A DNA stretch of 64,000 nucleotides from Neomesorhizobium sp963726065 (GTDB taxonomy: Bacteria > Pseudomonadota > Alphaproteobacteria > Rhizobiales > Rhizobiaceae), in contig CAVSAU010000002.1 in NCBI GenBank assembly GCA_963726065.1, positions 372,001 through 436,000 on the forward strand, read 5' to 3'. Below the pieces are notes generated by a model that saw only the letters and a program-made list of their open reading frames with translations, made no database searches and was not told the DNA's origin. The position numbers and the translations under genes are program-made. Shown piece by piece: positions 35,255-45,819 of the stretch; the stretch's first letter is position 1, and each line of letters starts with the position of its first letter.

Positions 35255-36058
35255 ACTCAGTGGCACCTTGTCGTGCGCCAGTGCTGTCGGTGTGGCCCTT
35301 GGTGCCCATGATCCAGCCGATCACCTCGTTGCGGTGGGTCTTGTCGAGCGGCGCTTCGGCGAAATTGGTGCCCTGGTAGAGCGCCATCACGCGGTCGCAG
35401 GCATAGAAGATGTCGTCCATGCGGTGCGAGATGATGATGACCGCGACGCCATGCTCCTTCAGCGTCTTGATCAGATCGAGCACCTTGCCGACTTCCTTGA
35501 TGGCGAGGGCCGCGGTCGGCTCGTCCATGATGACGACCTTGGCGTCGAATGCGGTCGCGCGCGCGATGGCCACCGCCTGGCGCTGCCCGCCGGACAAGCT
35601 CCTCGACGGTCTGGTCGATCGCTCTTCACGTGGATCTTCAGCTTGTCGAGGTGATCCTTCGCCATCTGCCGCGCCTGTTCGCGGTCGATGATGGTGAGGC
35701 CGGCGAACTTGCGGCCCGGCTCGCGGCCGAGATAGATGTTCTCGTAGATCGGCATGTTCCCGGCCAGCGCGAAGTCCTGATAGACCATCTCGATGCCCAT
35801 CTGGCGCGCGTCGCGCGGCGAGTCGAACTGCACCGGCTGGCCCTGGAAGAACAGCGAGCCTTCGCTCGGCTTGTAGAGGCCGGACAGGATCTTCATCAGC
35901 GTCGACTTGCCGGCGCCATTGTCGCCGACGACGCCCAGCGCCTCGCCGGCGATGACATGGAAGCTCACGCCGTTGAGCGCCGTGATGGCGCCGAAGTATT
36001 TCTTGATGTCGCGCGCCTCGAGCAGAGGCTCGATCGCTTGACCGGTCACTTCGGACAT
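35184..36058 (-). CDS. Sugar ABC transporter ATP-binding protein (frameshifts; 3' end uncertain)
   Basis: Single-domain ATPase: Walker A GDNGAGKSTLMKILSG, Q-loop MVYQDFALAGNM, signature LSGGQRQAVAIARA, Walker B VVIMDEPTAAL, H-loop IIISHRMDDIF. Extra bases at about 35620 (AGC G ATC) and 35595 (CTT G TCC) split it. The present frame runs to 35184, overlapping the permease start by 71 bases; a further indel would end it near 35260. Powers the presumed inositol importer. Confidence 0.86.
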
Positions 36059-36129
36059 GGCTTGCGTTTCCTCCCTGTCCCGTTCCTGCTCAGAATTTGG
36101 AACAAATGGTGCATTAAAATTTTATATGT

Positions 36130-36143
36130 GGAATTTTTATTCC
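36130..36143. promoter_or_regulatory. IolR-type operator GGAA-N6-TTCC between transporter and regulator genes
   Basis: GGAATTTTTATTCC, a perfect palindrome matching the GGAA-N6-TTCC motif described for the RpiR-like repressor IolR of Sinorhizobium meliloti. It sits between the divergent ABC transporter operon and the RpiR-family gene. Confidence 0.7.
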
Positions 36144-36191
36144 ATTTCTGGTTTTGCTGCGTCAAGACCAAAAACAAGGTTGGCAGGAAGA

Positions 36192-37043
36192 ATGAGCGCT
36201 GAATCCGCATGAATCGAGCAGGATCGCGGCCCAAAAGACTATCAGGCGCTTGCGTGCTCTGATTGCGCAGCGCGCCGAGCAGTTGCCCAAACGGCTGACG
36301 CAGATCGCCGCCTATGCGCTGGAAAATCCCGATGAGGTCGCCTTCGGAACCGTCGCCTCGATTGCTGGCCATGCGGCGGTGCAGCCTTCCGCGCTGGTCC
36401 GCTTTTCCCGTGCGCTCGGCTACCAGGGTTTTTCCGAACTGCAGGAAGTGTTCCGTTCGCGGCTGAGGGAACGGGTGCTGAACTATGACGAGCGACTGGC
36501 GCAGATGCGCGAGCACGGCATCGCGACCAGCAAGTCGGGTCTTGTGCTGGATGGTTTCCTGACGCGGCGGAACGATCGGTCGCCGACCTGCGCGACAAGG
36601 TCGACCACGACGCGATCGAGCGCGCCGTTGACGTTTTGGCCGCCGCCGACACTATCTACCTGATCGGGCTGCGGCGCTCGTTCCCGATCACCTCCTATAT
36701 GAGCTACGCCATGGGCAAGCTCGGCATCCGCAACATCCTGGTCGACGCATTGGCGGGGCTGGGCGCCGAGCAGGCGAGTTTCATCACCTCTCGCGATGCG
36801 GTGCTGTCGACGAGCTTCACGCCCTATGCCAGCGAGACGGTGACTCTCACCAATGCGGCGAAGGCGCGCGAGGCCAAGATCGTGTCGATCACCGATTCGG
36901 TGTTTTCGCCGATCGCGCCCTCCGCCGACGTGCTGCTTGAGATCGTCGAGGCCAATTTCGAGGGTTTTCGCTCGATGGCCGCGACCATGGCGCTGGCGAT
37001 GACGCTTACGGTAGCGGTGGCGGGGAGACGAGGGGAGAAGTGA
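36192..37043 (+). CDS. iolR: RpiR-family regulator, probable IolR (frameshifts)
   Basis: N-terminal HTH_6 domain (LPKRLTQIAAYALENPDEVAFGTVASIAGHAAVQPSALVRFSRALGY, residues about 25-70) and C-terminal SIS sugar-isomerase domain (DTIYLIGLRRSFPITSYMSYAM ... SITDSVFSPIAPSADVLLEI). The start at 36192 follows AGGAAG. An extra base near 36210 and a net shift near 36570 interrupt the frame. The GGAA-N6-TTCC boxes at 36130 and 38950 make it the likely repressor of this inositol regulon, relieved by a phosphorylated inositol breakdown product. Confidence 0.82.
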
Positions 37044-37052
37044 TGAAAGGCT

Positions 37053-37074
37053 TTCTCCCCGTTTACGGGGAGAA
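37053..37074. terminator. Hairpin between convergent iolR and SDR genes
   Basis: TTCTCCCCG, loop TTTA, CGGGGAGAA: a 9-bp stem. It is also a member of the CTCCCC/GGGGAG palindrome family seen at 781-812. Confidence 0.6.
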
Positions 37075-37077
37075 GAA

Positions 37078-37906
37078 CTAAACTGCCGGCAGCGTCGCCG
37101 GTGCGTCGCCGGCCCCTAGCACCTGCTGGTCGAAGTCGATGATCGAGCCGGTCATCAGGCCGCTTTCCGCGCTGGCGAGGAAGGCGACGCTGCGCGCCAC
37201 TTCGTCGGCCTTGAGCAGACGCCCGAACGGCCGGTTCTTCTCAGCCTCCTTCAGCCAGCCGTCCTCGGCGCCATGATAGGTCTTCATGATGCGGTCCTCG
37301 CCCGGCGTGTCCATCCAGCCGATGGTCAGTCCGTTGACGCGGATACGGTGGTTCATGACACTGTAGGCGACGTTCCTGGTCAGCGTGACAAGCGCGCCCT
37401 TCGAGGCGCTGTAGGCGGTTATGAAGCTCTGGCCGCCATGCCCTGACATCGAGATGATGTTGACGATGGAGCCTTCGATCTTCTGGCGTTTCATGACCTT
37501 CAGGGCATGCTGCATCAGGAAGAACGGCGCCCGGACGTTGACCGCGAACATGGCGTCGAAAAGCGCCGGCTCGGTATCCCAGATCGAGCCGCGGTCGGTA
37601 ATGCCCGCTGCATTGACCAGAATGTCGACGCGGCCGAAAGCCTGGTCGGCAGCAGTGACGATCTTTTCCGCGTCCTCGACCTTTGCCAGGTCGGCGGCGA
37701 CAAAGACCGTCCTGACGCCCTTCGCTTCGAGAGCGGCCTTTACCTTCTCGCCGTTGGCGGCATTGCGGCCGGTTATGACCAGCCCGGCCACGCCGCGTTC
37801 GGCGAACAAGGTGTGCGATGGCCTCGCCGAGCCCCTGTGTCGAGCCGGTGACGATGGCGACCTTACCTTCGAGCGAAAGGTTTTTCAGCGATGCAGGATC
37901 GATCAT
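37078..37906 (-). CDS. SDR-family oxidoreductase in inositol locus (one frameshift)
   Basis: NAD(P)-dependent short-chain dehydrogenase of about 275 residues: VAIVTGSTQGLGEAIAHL (cofactor motif), ILVNAAGITDRGS, catalytic Ser in NIISMSGHGG and YSASKGALVTLTR. An extra base near 37808 (CTT G TTC) shifts the frame after the first 30 residues. The start at 37906 has GGAGG upstream. Located behind inositol dehydrogenase on the same strand, it probably acts on an inositol or inosose derivative. Confidence 0.86.
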
Positions 37907-37927
37907 ATCATGTCCTCCGCGTTTGGG

Positions 37928-38919
37928 TCAGCGCACCGCGACGGCCTGGCCGGTCTTCAGCGATTCGGCCGCCGCTTCGGCAAGCTTCTGCGCCATCAGC
38001 CCGTCATGGCCGGAAGCCGTCGGCGCCTCCCCCTTTTCGATCGCGGTTAGGAACGCGTTGATCTCGATGCGATAGGCATCCTCGTAGCGCTCGATGAAGG
38101 AGAACGGGATCAGGTCGCTGGTGAAGCCGCCGTCATTCGCCTTTTCAAGCGTGGTCAGGTGCATGTTGCCGGCGCGCAGCATGCCCTTCGAGCCATGCAC
38201 CTCGATGCGCTGGTCATGGCCGTAGGTGGCGCGGCGCGAATTGGTGATGACGCACATCTTGCCGGACGCTGTCTGCATGTGGACGGCGGCTGTATCGATG
38301 TCGCCGGCCTTGCCGATCGCCGGGTCCACCAGCGAAGCGCCGAGCGCATGCACGGTGACCGGATCCTCGCCGAGCAGGAAGCGCGCCATGTCGAAATCGT
38401 GGATCATCATGTCCCGGTAGAGGCCGCCGGAGCGCTCGATGTAGGAGACCGGCGGCGGGGTCGGGTCACGGCAGATGATGGTGACGATCTCGACGTCGCC
38501 GATCTCGCCGGCGCGCAGCCGTTTTTCCAGGACCGAGTAGTTGGGGTCGTAGCGGCGATGGAAGCCGATCATCAACGGCACGCCGGCCTTCTCGACGACC
38601 TTCAGGCATTCTTCGATACGCTCGACCGACAGGCTGACCGGCTTTTCGCACAGGATCATCTTGCCGGCCTTCGCCGCCTGCTCGATCAGATCGGCATGCG
38701 TGTCGGTCGGCGTCGCGATCAGTATCGCGTCGATCGTCCTTCGCTGTGATGACGTCCTCGACCGAGCCGGTCCTGGCGCCCACTTTCGCGGCCAGCGCGA
38801 CCGGCTGCTTCAGGCATCGCATCGGCGACATAGGCCACTTGCGCCCGGCCGGAGTCGCGCAGCGCCTTGGCGTGCACATTGCCGATCCTGCCTGCACCCA
38901 GCACTCCGAAACGCAGCAT
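37928..38919 (-). CDS. iolG: Inositol 2-dehydrogenase (two frameshifts)
   Basis: Gfo/Idh/MocA enzyme oxidising myo-inositol to 2-keto-myo-inositol with NAD. LRFGVLGAGRIGNVHAKAL (Rossmann), then after two extra bases (about 38815 and 38740) IATPTDTHADLI, ILCEKPVSLSVERIEEC (EKP motif), GFHRRYDPNYSVLEKRLRAG and the catalytic MMIHDFDMARFLLGE. About 330 residues. Also called idhA in rhizobia. The upstream region holds two IolR-type boxes; the start has AAGGAGG at good spacing. Confidence 0.9.
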
Positions 38920-38949
38920 TTCATTCCTCCTTGTCAGAAAACTTAAAAC

Positions 38950-38963
38950 GGAACAAATATTCC
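38950..38963. promoter_or_regulatory. IolR-type operator GGAA-N6-TTCC between iolG and iolC
   Basis: GGAACAAATATTCC matches GGAA-N6-TTCC exactly and lies 31 bases upstream of the iolG start, between the divergent iolG and iolC genes. Confidence 0.7.
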
Positions 38964-38979
38964 GAATTGACTATTAAAC

Positions 38980-38993
38980 GGAATTTCTGTTTC
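38980..38993. promoter_or_regulatory. Second, imperfect IolR-type box upstream of iolC
   Basis: GGAATTTCTGTTTC is a one-mismatch match to GGAA-N6-TTCC, spaced 30 bases (three helical turns) from the perfect box at 38950 and 84 bases before the iolC start. Confidence 0.5.
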
Positions 38994-39076
38994 ATATAGC
39001 CATCTCATAGTCCGGTTGGCGGCGCCAGTCCACAGCAAATTAGGACCCCGCCGCATGTTTTTGAAAGGATCCGGCC

Positions 39077-41005
39077 ATGCCACGCGCCAATGCCGAGGCT
39101 CTCGACGTCGTTACCATAGGGCGGGCGTCGGTCGATCTCTATGGCCAGCAGATCGGCACGCGACTGGAGGACATCGGCTCCTTCGCCAAGTCGGTGGGCG
39201 GCTGTCCCGCCAACATCGCCATCGGCACCGCCCGGCTGGGACTGAAGTCGGCACTGATCACCCGCGTCGGCGACGAGCAGATGGGGCGCTTCATCAAGGA
39301 GCAGTTGGCGCGCGACGGCGTCGCGACGGCTGGCATCGCCACCGATCCCGAGCGGCTGACCGCACTTGTCCTACTTGCCGTCGAGGAAGAAGGCGTCTCG
39401 CCGATGATCTTCTACCGGTCCGACTGCGCTGACATGGCGTTGTCGGAAGACAATATCGACGAGACATTCGTGGCCTCGGCGCGGGCGATCGTCGTGACCG
39501 GCACGCATTTCTCGCGTCCGCACAGCGATGCGGCACAGCGCAAGGCTATCCGCGTCGCCAAGGCGAATGGCGGCAAGGTGGTGTTCGACATCGATTACCG
39601 GCCGAACCTCTGGGGCCTTGCCGGTCATGCGGAAGGTTTCGAGCGCTATGTGAAGTCGGACAAGGTATCCGGGCAGTTGAAAACCGTGCTGCCGGATTGC
39701 GACCTGATCGTCGGCACCGAGGAGGAGATCATGATCGCGTCGGGCGCCGACGACGTTCTCGGCGCACTGAAGACGATCCGCAACCTGTCGCCGGCGACCA
39801 TCGTTCTGAAGCGAGGCGCGATGGGCTGCATCGTCTATGACGGCGCGATCAGCGACGACCTCGCGGACGGCATCGTCGGCGAGGGTTTTCCGATCGAAGT
39901 GTTCAACGTGCTTGGCGCTGGCGACGCCTTCATGTCGGGCCTGCTGCGTGGCTGGCTCGGTGGCGAAAGCCTGGAGACAGCGGCGACCTGGGCAAATGCG
40001 TGCGGCGCGTTCGCGGTGTCGCGGCTGCTCTGCTCGCCGGAATATCCGACCTGGGAGGAATTGCAGTTCTTCCTGAAGAACGGCAGTCCGCACCGCGCGC
40101 TGCGCAAGGACGCGGCGATCAACCATATCCACTGGGCGACGACGCGCCGCCGCGAAATTCCTTCGCTTATGGCGCTTGCCATCGACCATCGTGTGCAACT
40201 GGAAGATATCGCCGCACGTTGCGGCGCCGATGAAGCGCGCATCCGCGACTTCAAGGTGCTCGCCGTCAAGGCGGCGGCGAAAGTCGCGGCAGGGCGGGAC
40301 GGCTACGGGATGCTGATCGACGAAAAGCATGGCCGCGAGGCGATGTTCGAATTTGCCCACCATCCCTTCGCCTGGCTCGGCCGCCCGGTCGAACTGCCGG
40401 GATCGCGGCCGCTGCGCTTCGAATTCTCGCAGGATATCGGTTCCCAGCTCGCCGAGTGGCCGGTCGACCATTGCATCAAGTGCCTCTGTTTCTATCATCC
40501 GGATGACCCGGAAGCCCTGAAGCGGGAACAGCAGGAGAAACTGCGCACCCTGTTCGAGGCGGCCCGCAAGGTCGGCCGCGAACTGCTGGTCGAGATCATC
40601 GCCGGCAAACACGGTACGCTCGCGCGAAAACACAGTGCCGCGCGCGCTGCAGGAGCTTTATGACTCTTGGCATCAGGCCGGACTGGTGGAAGCTCGAGCC
40701 ACAGGCCTCGGCTGCTGCCTGGGATGCGATCGGCAGGGTAATCGACAAGAACGATCCATGGTGCCGGGGCGTCGTGCTGCTCGGGCTGGAAGCGCCGCAG
40801 GACGAACTGGAGGCAGCCTTCGCCGCCACCGCGAACGCTCAGGTCGTCAAGGGTTTCGCTGTCGGCCGCACCATCTTCGCCGAGCCGGCCGAAAAATGGC
40901 TTGCCGGCCAAATTTCCGACGAGGCGGCGGTCTCCGACATGGCTCGACCGCTTCGAAAAACTCACCAAGGCGTGGCTTGCCGCGCGTGGCCGCAAGGCGG
41001 CATAA
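39077..41005 (+). CDS. iolC: 5-dehydro-2-deoxygluconokinase fused to DUF2090 (IolJ-like) domain (frameshifts near 3' part)
   Basis: Residues 1-330: PfkB kinase with GRASVDLYGQQIG, VGGCPANIAIGTARLGLKSALI and the catalytic FNVLGAGDAFMSGLLRG; it phosphorylates 5-dehydro-2-deoxygluconate. Residues about 350-641: DUF2090, an aldolase-like TIM barrel (MALAIDHRVQLEDIA, DHCIKCLCFYHPDDPE, then LGIRPDWWKLEP and GRTIFAEPAEKWLAG). Extra bases near 40628, 40666 and 40947 must be removed to reach the end AARGRKAA at 41005. The fusion places kinase and the following step on one chain, common in rhizobia. Confidence 0.9.
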
Positions 41006-41025
41006 GGGTCGCCGGGAGAGAAACG

Positions 41026-42885
41026 ATGACAAAGACCATCCGCCTGACCATGGCGCAGGCGCTGACGCGGTTCATGGCGCGGCAGATGACCGAGATCGAC
41101 GGCGAGAAGCTGCCGTTCTTCGGCGGCGTCTGGGCGATCTTCGGCCATGGCAATGTCGCCGGCATGGGCGAGGCGCTCTACCAGGTGCGCGACGAATTGC
41201 CGACCTTCCGCGCCCACAACGAGCAGGCAATGGCGCATGCGGCGATCGCCTATGCCAAGGCGCATTTCCGCCGCCGCGTCATGGCGGCCACCACGTCGAT
41301 CGGCCCCGGAGCAACCAATCTGGTCACCGCCGCAGCCCTTGCCCACGTCAACCGGCTGCCGCTGCTGCTTGCTGCCGGGCGACGTCTTCGCCAACCGCGT
41401 CCCCGACCCCGTGCTGCAGCAGGTCGAGGCGTTTCGGCGACGGCACGGTTTCGGCCAATGACGCATTCCGCCCGGTGTCGCGCTATTTCGACCGCATTAC
41501 CCGGCCCGAGCAGATCATTCCCGCACTTGCCCGCACCATGCAGGTACTGACGGATCCGGCCGAATGCGGACCGGTGACGCTGGCGCTCTGCCAGGATGTG
41601 CAGGCCGAAGCCTATGATTATCCCGAGAGCTTCTTCGAGGAGCGTATCTGGACGCAACGTCGACCGCGCCCGGACCTTGCCGAACTGAAGCAGGCGGTTG
41701 CCGCGCTTGAAGAAGGCCAAGAAGCCGCTGATCATCGCCGGCGGCGGCGTGCTCTATTCCGGCGCCTCGCACAGTACTGGCCAAGTTCGCGGAAGCCAGC
41801 GGTGTCCCCGTCTGCGAGACGCAGGGCGGCAAGTCCTCGCTGCCGCGACGACCATGCGCTGAACATGGCCGCGGTCGGCGTAACCGGAACTTCAGCCGCC
41901 AACCGGCTGGCCGAAGAGGCTGATGTGCGTGCTGGCCGTCGGCACGCGTCTGCAGGATTTCACGACCGGCTCGTGGGCGCTGTTCAAGTACGGCTGGCAA
42001 GACGGTCGATCGGCCTCAACGTCCAGCCCTTCGACGCCGGCAAGCATCGCGCCATAACACTGGTAGCCGATGCGCGCGAAGGGCTGAAGGAACTGGCAGG
42101 CGCGCTCGCCGACTGGAAGGCGCCGGCGGCGTGGACCGCGAATGCCGGCAAGGGCAAGGCGGAATGGCGGAAGGCCGCCGCGGAGGTGACCGCCGCCACC
42201 AACGCCGCGCTGCCTTCCGATGCGCAGGTGATCGGCGCTGTGCAGCGGGCGCATGGGTTCTGGCGTCATCTTGCTTCATGCTGCGGGCGGATTGCCTGGT
42301 GAATTGCACAAGCTCTGGCAGGCCGGCGCGCCCGGCTCCTATCACGCCGAATACGGCTATTCCTGCATGGGCTACGAGATTGCCGGCGGGCTCGGCGTCA
42401 AGATGGCGAAACCGGACGGGGAAGTCGTCGTCATGCTCGGCGACGGCTCCTACCTGATGCTGAATTCCGAGATCGCAACCTCGGTCATGCTCGGGCTGAA
42501 GCTGACCATCGTGCTTCTGGACAACCGGGGCTATGGCTGCATCAACCGGCTGCAGATGGGCACCGGCGGGGCCAACTTCAACAACCTGCTCAAGGACGCG
42601 CGCCACCAGACCCTGCCGGACATAGACTTCGCCGCACATGCGGCGAGCCTCGGCGCGATCTCCACGAAAGTGTCGTCGATCGCCGACCTGGAGCAGGCTC
42701 TCGGCAAGGCCAAGGAAGCGCCACGAACGACGGTCATCGTCATCGATACCGATCCGCTTGTTTCCACCGAGGCGGGTGGGCATTGGTGGGATGTCGCGGT
42801 ACCGGAGGTGAGCCAGCGCAAGGAGGTCAAGGCCGCGCGCAAGGCTTATGAGGACGCGGTGAAATTGCAGCGCGTCGGAGACTAG
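41026..42885 (+). CDS. iolD: 3D-(3,5/4)-trihydroxycyclohexane-1,2-dione hydrolase (about nine frameshifts)
   Basis: Thiamine-diphosphate enzyme of inositol catabolism. N-terminal PYR domain (MTKTIRLTMAQALTRFMARQ; catalytic Glu in RAHNEQAMAHAA), middle domain and C-terminal PP domain (EYGYSCMGYEIAGGLG; ThDP motif MLGDGSYLMLNSEI ... LDNRGYGCINRLQ). Single extra bases near 41378, 41435, 41715, 41770, 41848, 41926, 41992, 42008 and 42254; removal gives about 617 residues. The start follows GGGAG. Every insertion restores normal family sequence, so this is an intact gene read badly. Confidence 0.9.
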
Positions 42886-42970
42886 AACCGCCCCCTTACC
42901 TTACACTCCCCCTGCTTGCGGGGAGAGCGGCGCCGACGCTGCGGCCTAAAATGAAACCGGAGACTACGAC

Positions 42971-43888
42971 TTGAAAGCCAAACTGGGCATGTCCCCCATC
43001 GCGTGGTGGAACGACGACCTTGTGGAACTCAGCGATGACGTATCGCTGGAGGAATGTTTGGCGCAATCGCGCTCGGCCGGCTTCACCGGCATGGAGAAAG
43101 GCCGCCGTTTTCCCGACGATCCGGACGTGATGCTGCCGATCCTGAAGAAAGCCGACGTGACGCTGTGCGGCGGCTGGTTCTCCGGCACGCTGGTGGACGA
43201 GGATCTTGCGGCGAACAAGGACCGGATCCAGCCGATGATCGACCTGTTCAAGGCGGTGAACGCGCCTTGCATCGTCTATGGCGAGGTTGGCCGTTCCATA
43301 CAGGGCGACCGCTCGAAGCCGCTCGCCGGCAAGGCTGTGCTTTCCGATGACGAGATGAAGTCCTATGCGCGCAAGGTGACCGAATTTGGCGAATGGTGCG
43401 CCGACCAGGGCATGCCGCTTTCCTATCATCACCATATGGCGGCGGTCGTGCAGTTCGAGCATGAACTCGACGCCTTCATGAAATACTCCGGCCCGGGCAT
43501 TCCCCTGCTGCTTGACGCGGGCCATCTGGCGTTTGCCGGAGGCGACGTGTTGCGCGCCATCGACAATCACCACAAGCGCATCAACCACGTGCACGTGAAA
43601 GATGTGCGCATGGCGGTGATCGATGGGCTCGACCGAACGAAGCAGTCGTTTCTCGATGCGGTGGCGCTTGGCGCCTTCACGGTGCCTGGCGACGGTTCGC
43701 TGGATTTCGGCGCCATCGTGCAGAAATTCGCCGATTATGGCTACGAAGGCTGGTTCGTTGTCGAAGCGGAGCAGGATCCCAGGGCGAATCCGCCGCTGGG
43801 GATGGCTGAAGTCGGCTACAAGGAGTTGATGCGGGTGATGACCGCAGCAGGCTACACCGTCGAGACGCAAGGATTTCCGAATGTCTGA
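42971..43888 (+). CDS. iolE: Inosose dehydratase
   Basis: 305 residues, xylose-isomerase-like TIM barrel converting 2-keto-myo-inositol to the diketone substrate of IolD. KLGMSPIAWWNDDLVEL, CGGWFSGTLVDED, LSYHHHMAAVVQ, LLLDAGHLAFAGGD and INHVHVKDVR contain the expected metal ligands. The start is TTG at 42971 with GGAG upstream. The frame is undisturbed, in contrast to iolD just before it. Confidence 0.94.
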   Translation: MKAKLGMSPIAWWNDDLVELSDDVSLEECLAQSRSAGFTGMEKGRRFPDDPDVMLPILKKADVTLCGGWFSGTLVDEDLAANKDRIQPMIDLFKAVNAPCIVYGEVGRSIQGDRSKPLAGKAVLSDDEMKSYARKVTEFGEWCADQGMPLSYHHHMAAVVQFEHELDAFMKYSGPGIPLLLDAGHLAFAGGDVLRAIDNHHKRINHVHVKDVRMAVIDGLDRTKQSFLDAVALGAFTVPGDGSLDFGAIVQKFADYGYEGWFVVEAEQDPRANPPLGMAEVGYKELMRVMTAAGYTVETQGFPNV

Positions 43889-43936
43889 AATTGCTGTTGT
43901 CGGCGACGGACCTGGCTTTGGCGGGATAGGCTTTTC

Positions 43937-44155
43937 ATGATGGCGCAGACCCATTCGCCCTTCCTCGACTCGCTCTGGCGCCGCATCGCGCTTGTCGTCT
44001 TCTGCGCCTGCTGGTCCCTCTTCGAACTGATCTGGGGCAATTCGTTCTGGGCCACCCTTGCCATCGGCATGACGGCCTACGGAACGTGGCTGTTCCTGAT
44101 CAACTACAAGACCTCCGCCGACCGGGCCGCCGACACGAAGCCGGAAAAGGAATGA
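43937..44155 (+). CDS. Small two-helix membrane protein in iol operon
   Basis: 72 residues with two hydrophobic helices (IALVVFCACWSLFELIWG and FWATLAIGMTAYGTWLFLI) and a charged C-terminus. It sits between iolE and iolB with only four bases to iolB, so it is co-transcribed. Function unknown; possibly a DUF-type companion of rhizobial iol operons. Confidence 0.7.
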   Translation: MMAQTHSPFLDSLWRRIALVVFCACWSLFELIWGNSFWATLAIGMTAYGTWLFLINYKTSADRAADTKPEKE

Positions 44156-44159
44156 AGCC

Positions 44160-44957
44160 ATGTCGAAGCTTCTGGTGAAGCCCAAGGGCAACTCGGGACG
44201 GGTCAGCCACGTGACGCCGCAGAGCGCCGGCTGGACCTATGTCGGCTTCGATCTGCATCGCCTGAAACCCGGCGAGACGGTTTCCGCCGAAACCGGCGAC
44301 CGGGAAATGTGCCTGGTCTTCGTGACCGGCAAGGGCAAGGCTTCAGCCGGGTCCGAGGATTTCGGCTCGCTCGGCGGCCGCACGTCGCCGTTCGAGGGCA
44401 AGCCGTGGTCGGTCTATGTGCCGCAAGGTTCGAACTGGTCGGTCACCGCCGAAACCGGCCTCGAACTCGCGGTCTGCTCGGCGCCGGGGCTGGGCGGCGG
44501 CCTGCCGGCGCGCGTCATCGCACCCGACAGCCTCGGCCAGGAAGTGCGCGGCAAGGGCACCAACACGCGCTATGTCACCAACATCCTGCCGGAGGGCCAG
44601 CCAGCGGATTCGCTGCTGGTTGTCGAGGTCATCACGCCGGGCGGCCACACTTCCAGCTATCCGCCGCACAAGCACGACCAGGACAATTTGCCGTCCGAAT
44701 CCTATCTGGAAGAGACCTATTATCATCGCCTCAACCCGCCGCAAGGCTTTGCCTTCCAGCGTGTCTATACCGATGACCGTTCGCTCGATGAGGCGATGGC
44801 CGTGGAGGATGGTGACGTGGTTCTGGTGCCCAGGGGTTATCACCCCTGCGCTGCCTGTCACGGCTACGATCTCTATTATCTCAACGTTATGGCCGGCCCG
44901 AAGCGCACGTGGAAATTCCACAACGCCAGTGAGCATGAGTGGCTGATGAAAGCGTGA
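44160..44957 (+). CDS. iolB: 5-deoxy-glucuronate isomerase
   Basis: 265 residues, cupin enzyme converting 5-deoxyglucuronate to 5-dehydro-2-deoxygluconate, the IolC substrate. Metal-ligand region SYPPHKHDQDNLPSESYLEETYYHR, then DDRSLDEAMAVEDGDVVLVPRGYHPCAACHGYDLYYLNVMAG. Complete and in frame; last gene of the iolCDE-x-B operon. Confidence 0.95.
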   Translation: MSKLLVKPKGNSGRVSHVTPQSAGWTYVGFDLHRLKPGETVSAETGDREMCLVFVTGKGKASAGSEDFGSLGGRTSPFEGKPWSVYVPQGSNWSVTAETGLELAVCSAPGLGGGLPARVIAPDSLGQEVRGKGTNTRYVTNILPEGQPADSLLVVEVITPGGHTSSYPPHKHDQDNLPSESYLEETYYHRLNPPQGFAFQRVYTDDRSLDEAMAVEDGDVVLVPRGYHPCAACHGYDLYYLNVMAGPKRTWKFHNASEHEWLMKA

Positions 44958-44960
44958 GGC

Positions 44961-45713
44961 TCAGGCCTCCGTCGAAACCGTCAGTTCCACCCGGTCCGCC
45001 GCGAAACGCGTCTCGGCGAACTGGATCGGTTTCCCACTGGGATCGACATTGACCGCGACGGCGACCAGCACGATGGCGCCAGGCGATAGTTTCAAGTCGG
45101 TGAGGTCGGCGGCATCGGCATGGCGCGCCGAAACCAGCGTCGAGTGGCGGAAATAATCGTCGATGCCGAATTTCTGGAAGCTGGCGGTGATCGAGCCTGT
45201 CTTCGCGTAATGCCTTGCAAAGCCGGCGAATCTTTTCGCATCGAACCAGCTGGTGGCGCGCGACACCGGCCGTCCATCCGCTTCGCTCAGCGTTTCCAGC
45301 CGGATGACGTCGCTGCCCGCCGCCAGCCCCAAAGCCTCGGCAACCCGCTCATCTGCTGGCTCCACAGCGTCGGCCAGCAGCACGCTGCGGCGATCCCTGG
45401 TTTGGTCGCGCAAGCCCGTTGAAAAGCGCGTGCGCGCCGAGATCGGATAGGACAGCCGCTTGCGGCTTTCGACAAAGGTGCCGCGCCCCTGCTCGGCGCG
45501 CAGCACGCCCTCCTGCACGAGCGCTGCAATGGCGCTGCGCAGTGTGTGCCGATTGACGCCGAAACGCTGCGACAGTGTGAATTCGGGCGGCAGCCGCCCA
45601 TCGGCGCCGAGCGCTCCACTGCCTATCGCCTGACGCATCTGGTCCGCGATCTGCCGCCACAGGGCGACGCCGCTCTTGCGCGTCACGGAAGACTTCAGTC
45701 CTGCCTCGATCAT
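44961..45713 (-). CDS. phnF: GntR-family phosphonate metabolism regulator PhnF
   Basis: HutC-subfamily regulator of about 250 residues: winged helix VALWRQIADQMRQAIGSGAL ... RLPPEFTLSQRFGVNRHTLRSAIAALVQEGVLRAEQGRGTFV (residues 20-85), then the UTRA ligand-binding domain. The start at 45713 (MIEAGLKSS) is preferred because AGGGGC lies just upstream; an ATG 15 bases earlier is also in frame. Divergent from phnG with a palindrome in between. Confidence 0.9.
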   Translation of the reverse strand: MIEAGLKSSVTRKSGVALWRQIADQMRQAIGSGALGADGRLPPEFTLSQRFGVNRHTLRSAIAALVQEGVLRAEQGRGTFVESRKRLSYPISARTRFSTGLRDQTRDRRSVLLADAVEPADERVAEALGLAAGSDVIRLETLSEADGRPVSRATSWFDAKRFAGFARHYAKTGSITASFQKFGIDDYFRHSTLVSARHADAADLTDLKLSPGAIVLVAVAVNVDPSGKPIQFAETRFAADRVELTVSTEA

Positions 45714-45774
45714 TTTTGCCCCTGTCATAGGCGCGTCATGGACACGCGTTAGAAAGCGAGTATAATTTGTTTAG

Positions 45775-45787
45775 TTGTATAGAACAA
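45775..45787. promoter_or_regulatory. PhnF operator candidate
   Basis: TTGT-ATAGA-ACAA, an inverted repeat in the AT-rich phnF-phnG gap, similar in layout to short palindromes bound by PhnF-type regulators (for example TGGTATAGACCA in mycobacteria). Confidence 0.45.
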
Positions 45788-45819
45788 TAGACAATTCTAA
45801 CATATATGCGGATCAACGG

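Noticed and set aside
41026..42885. Programmed frameshifting in iolD and the transporter genes
   Set aside because: Shifts have no common slippery site, occur up to nine times in one gene and hit unrelated genes equally; sequence error is simpler.
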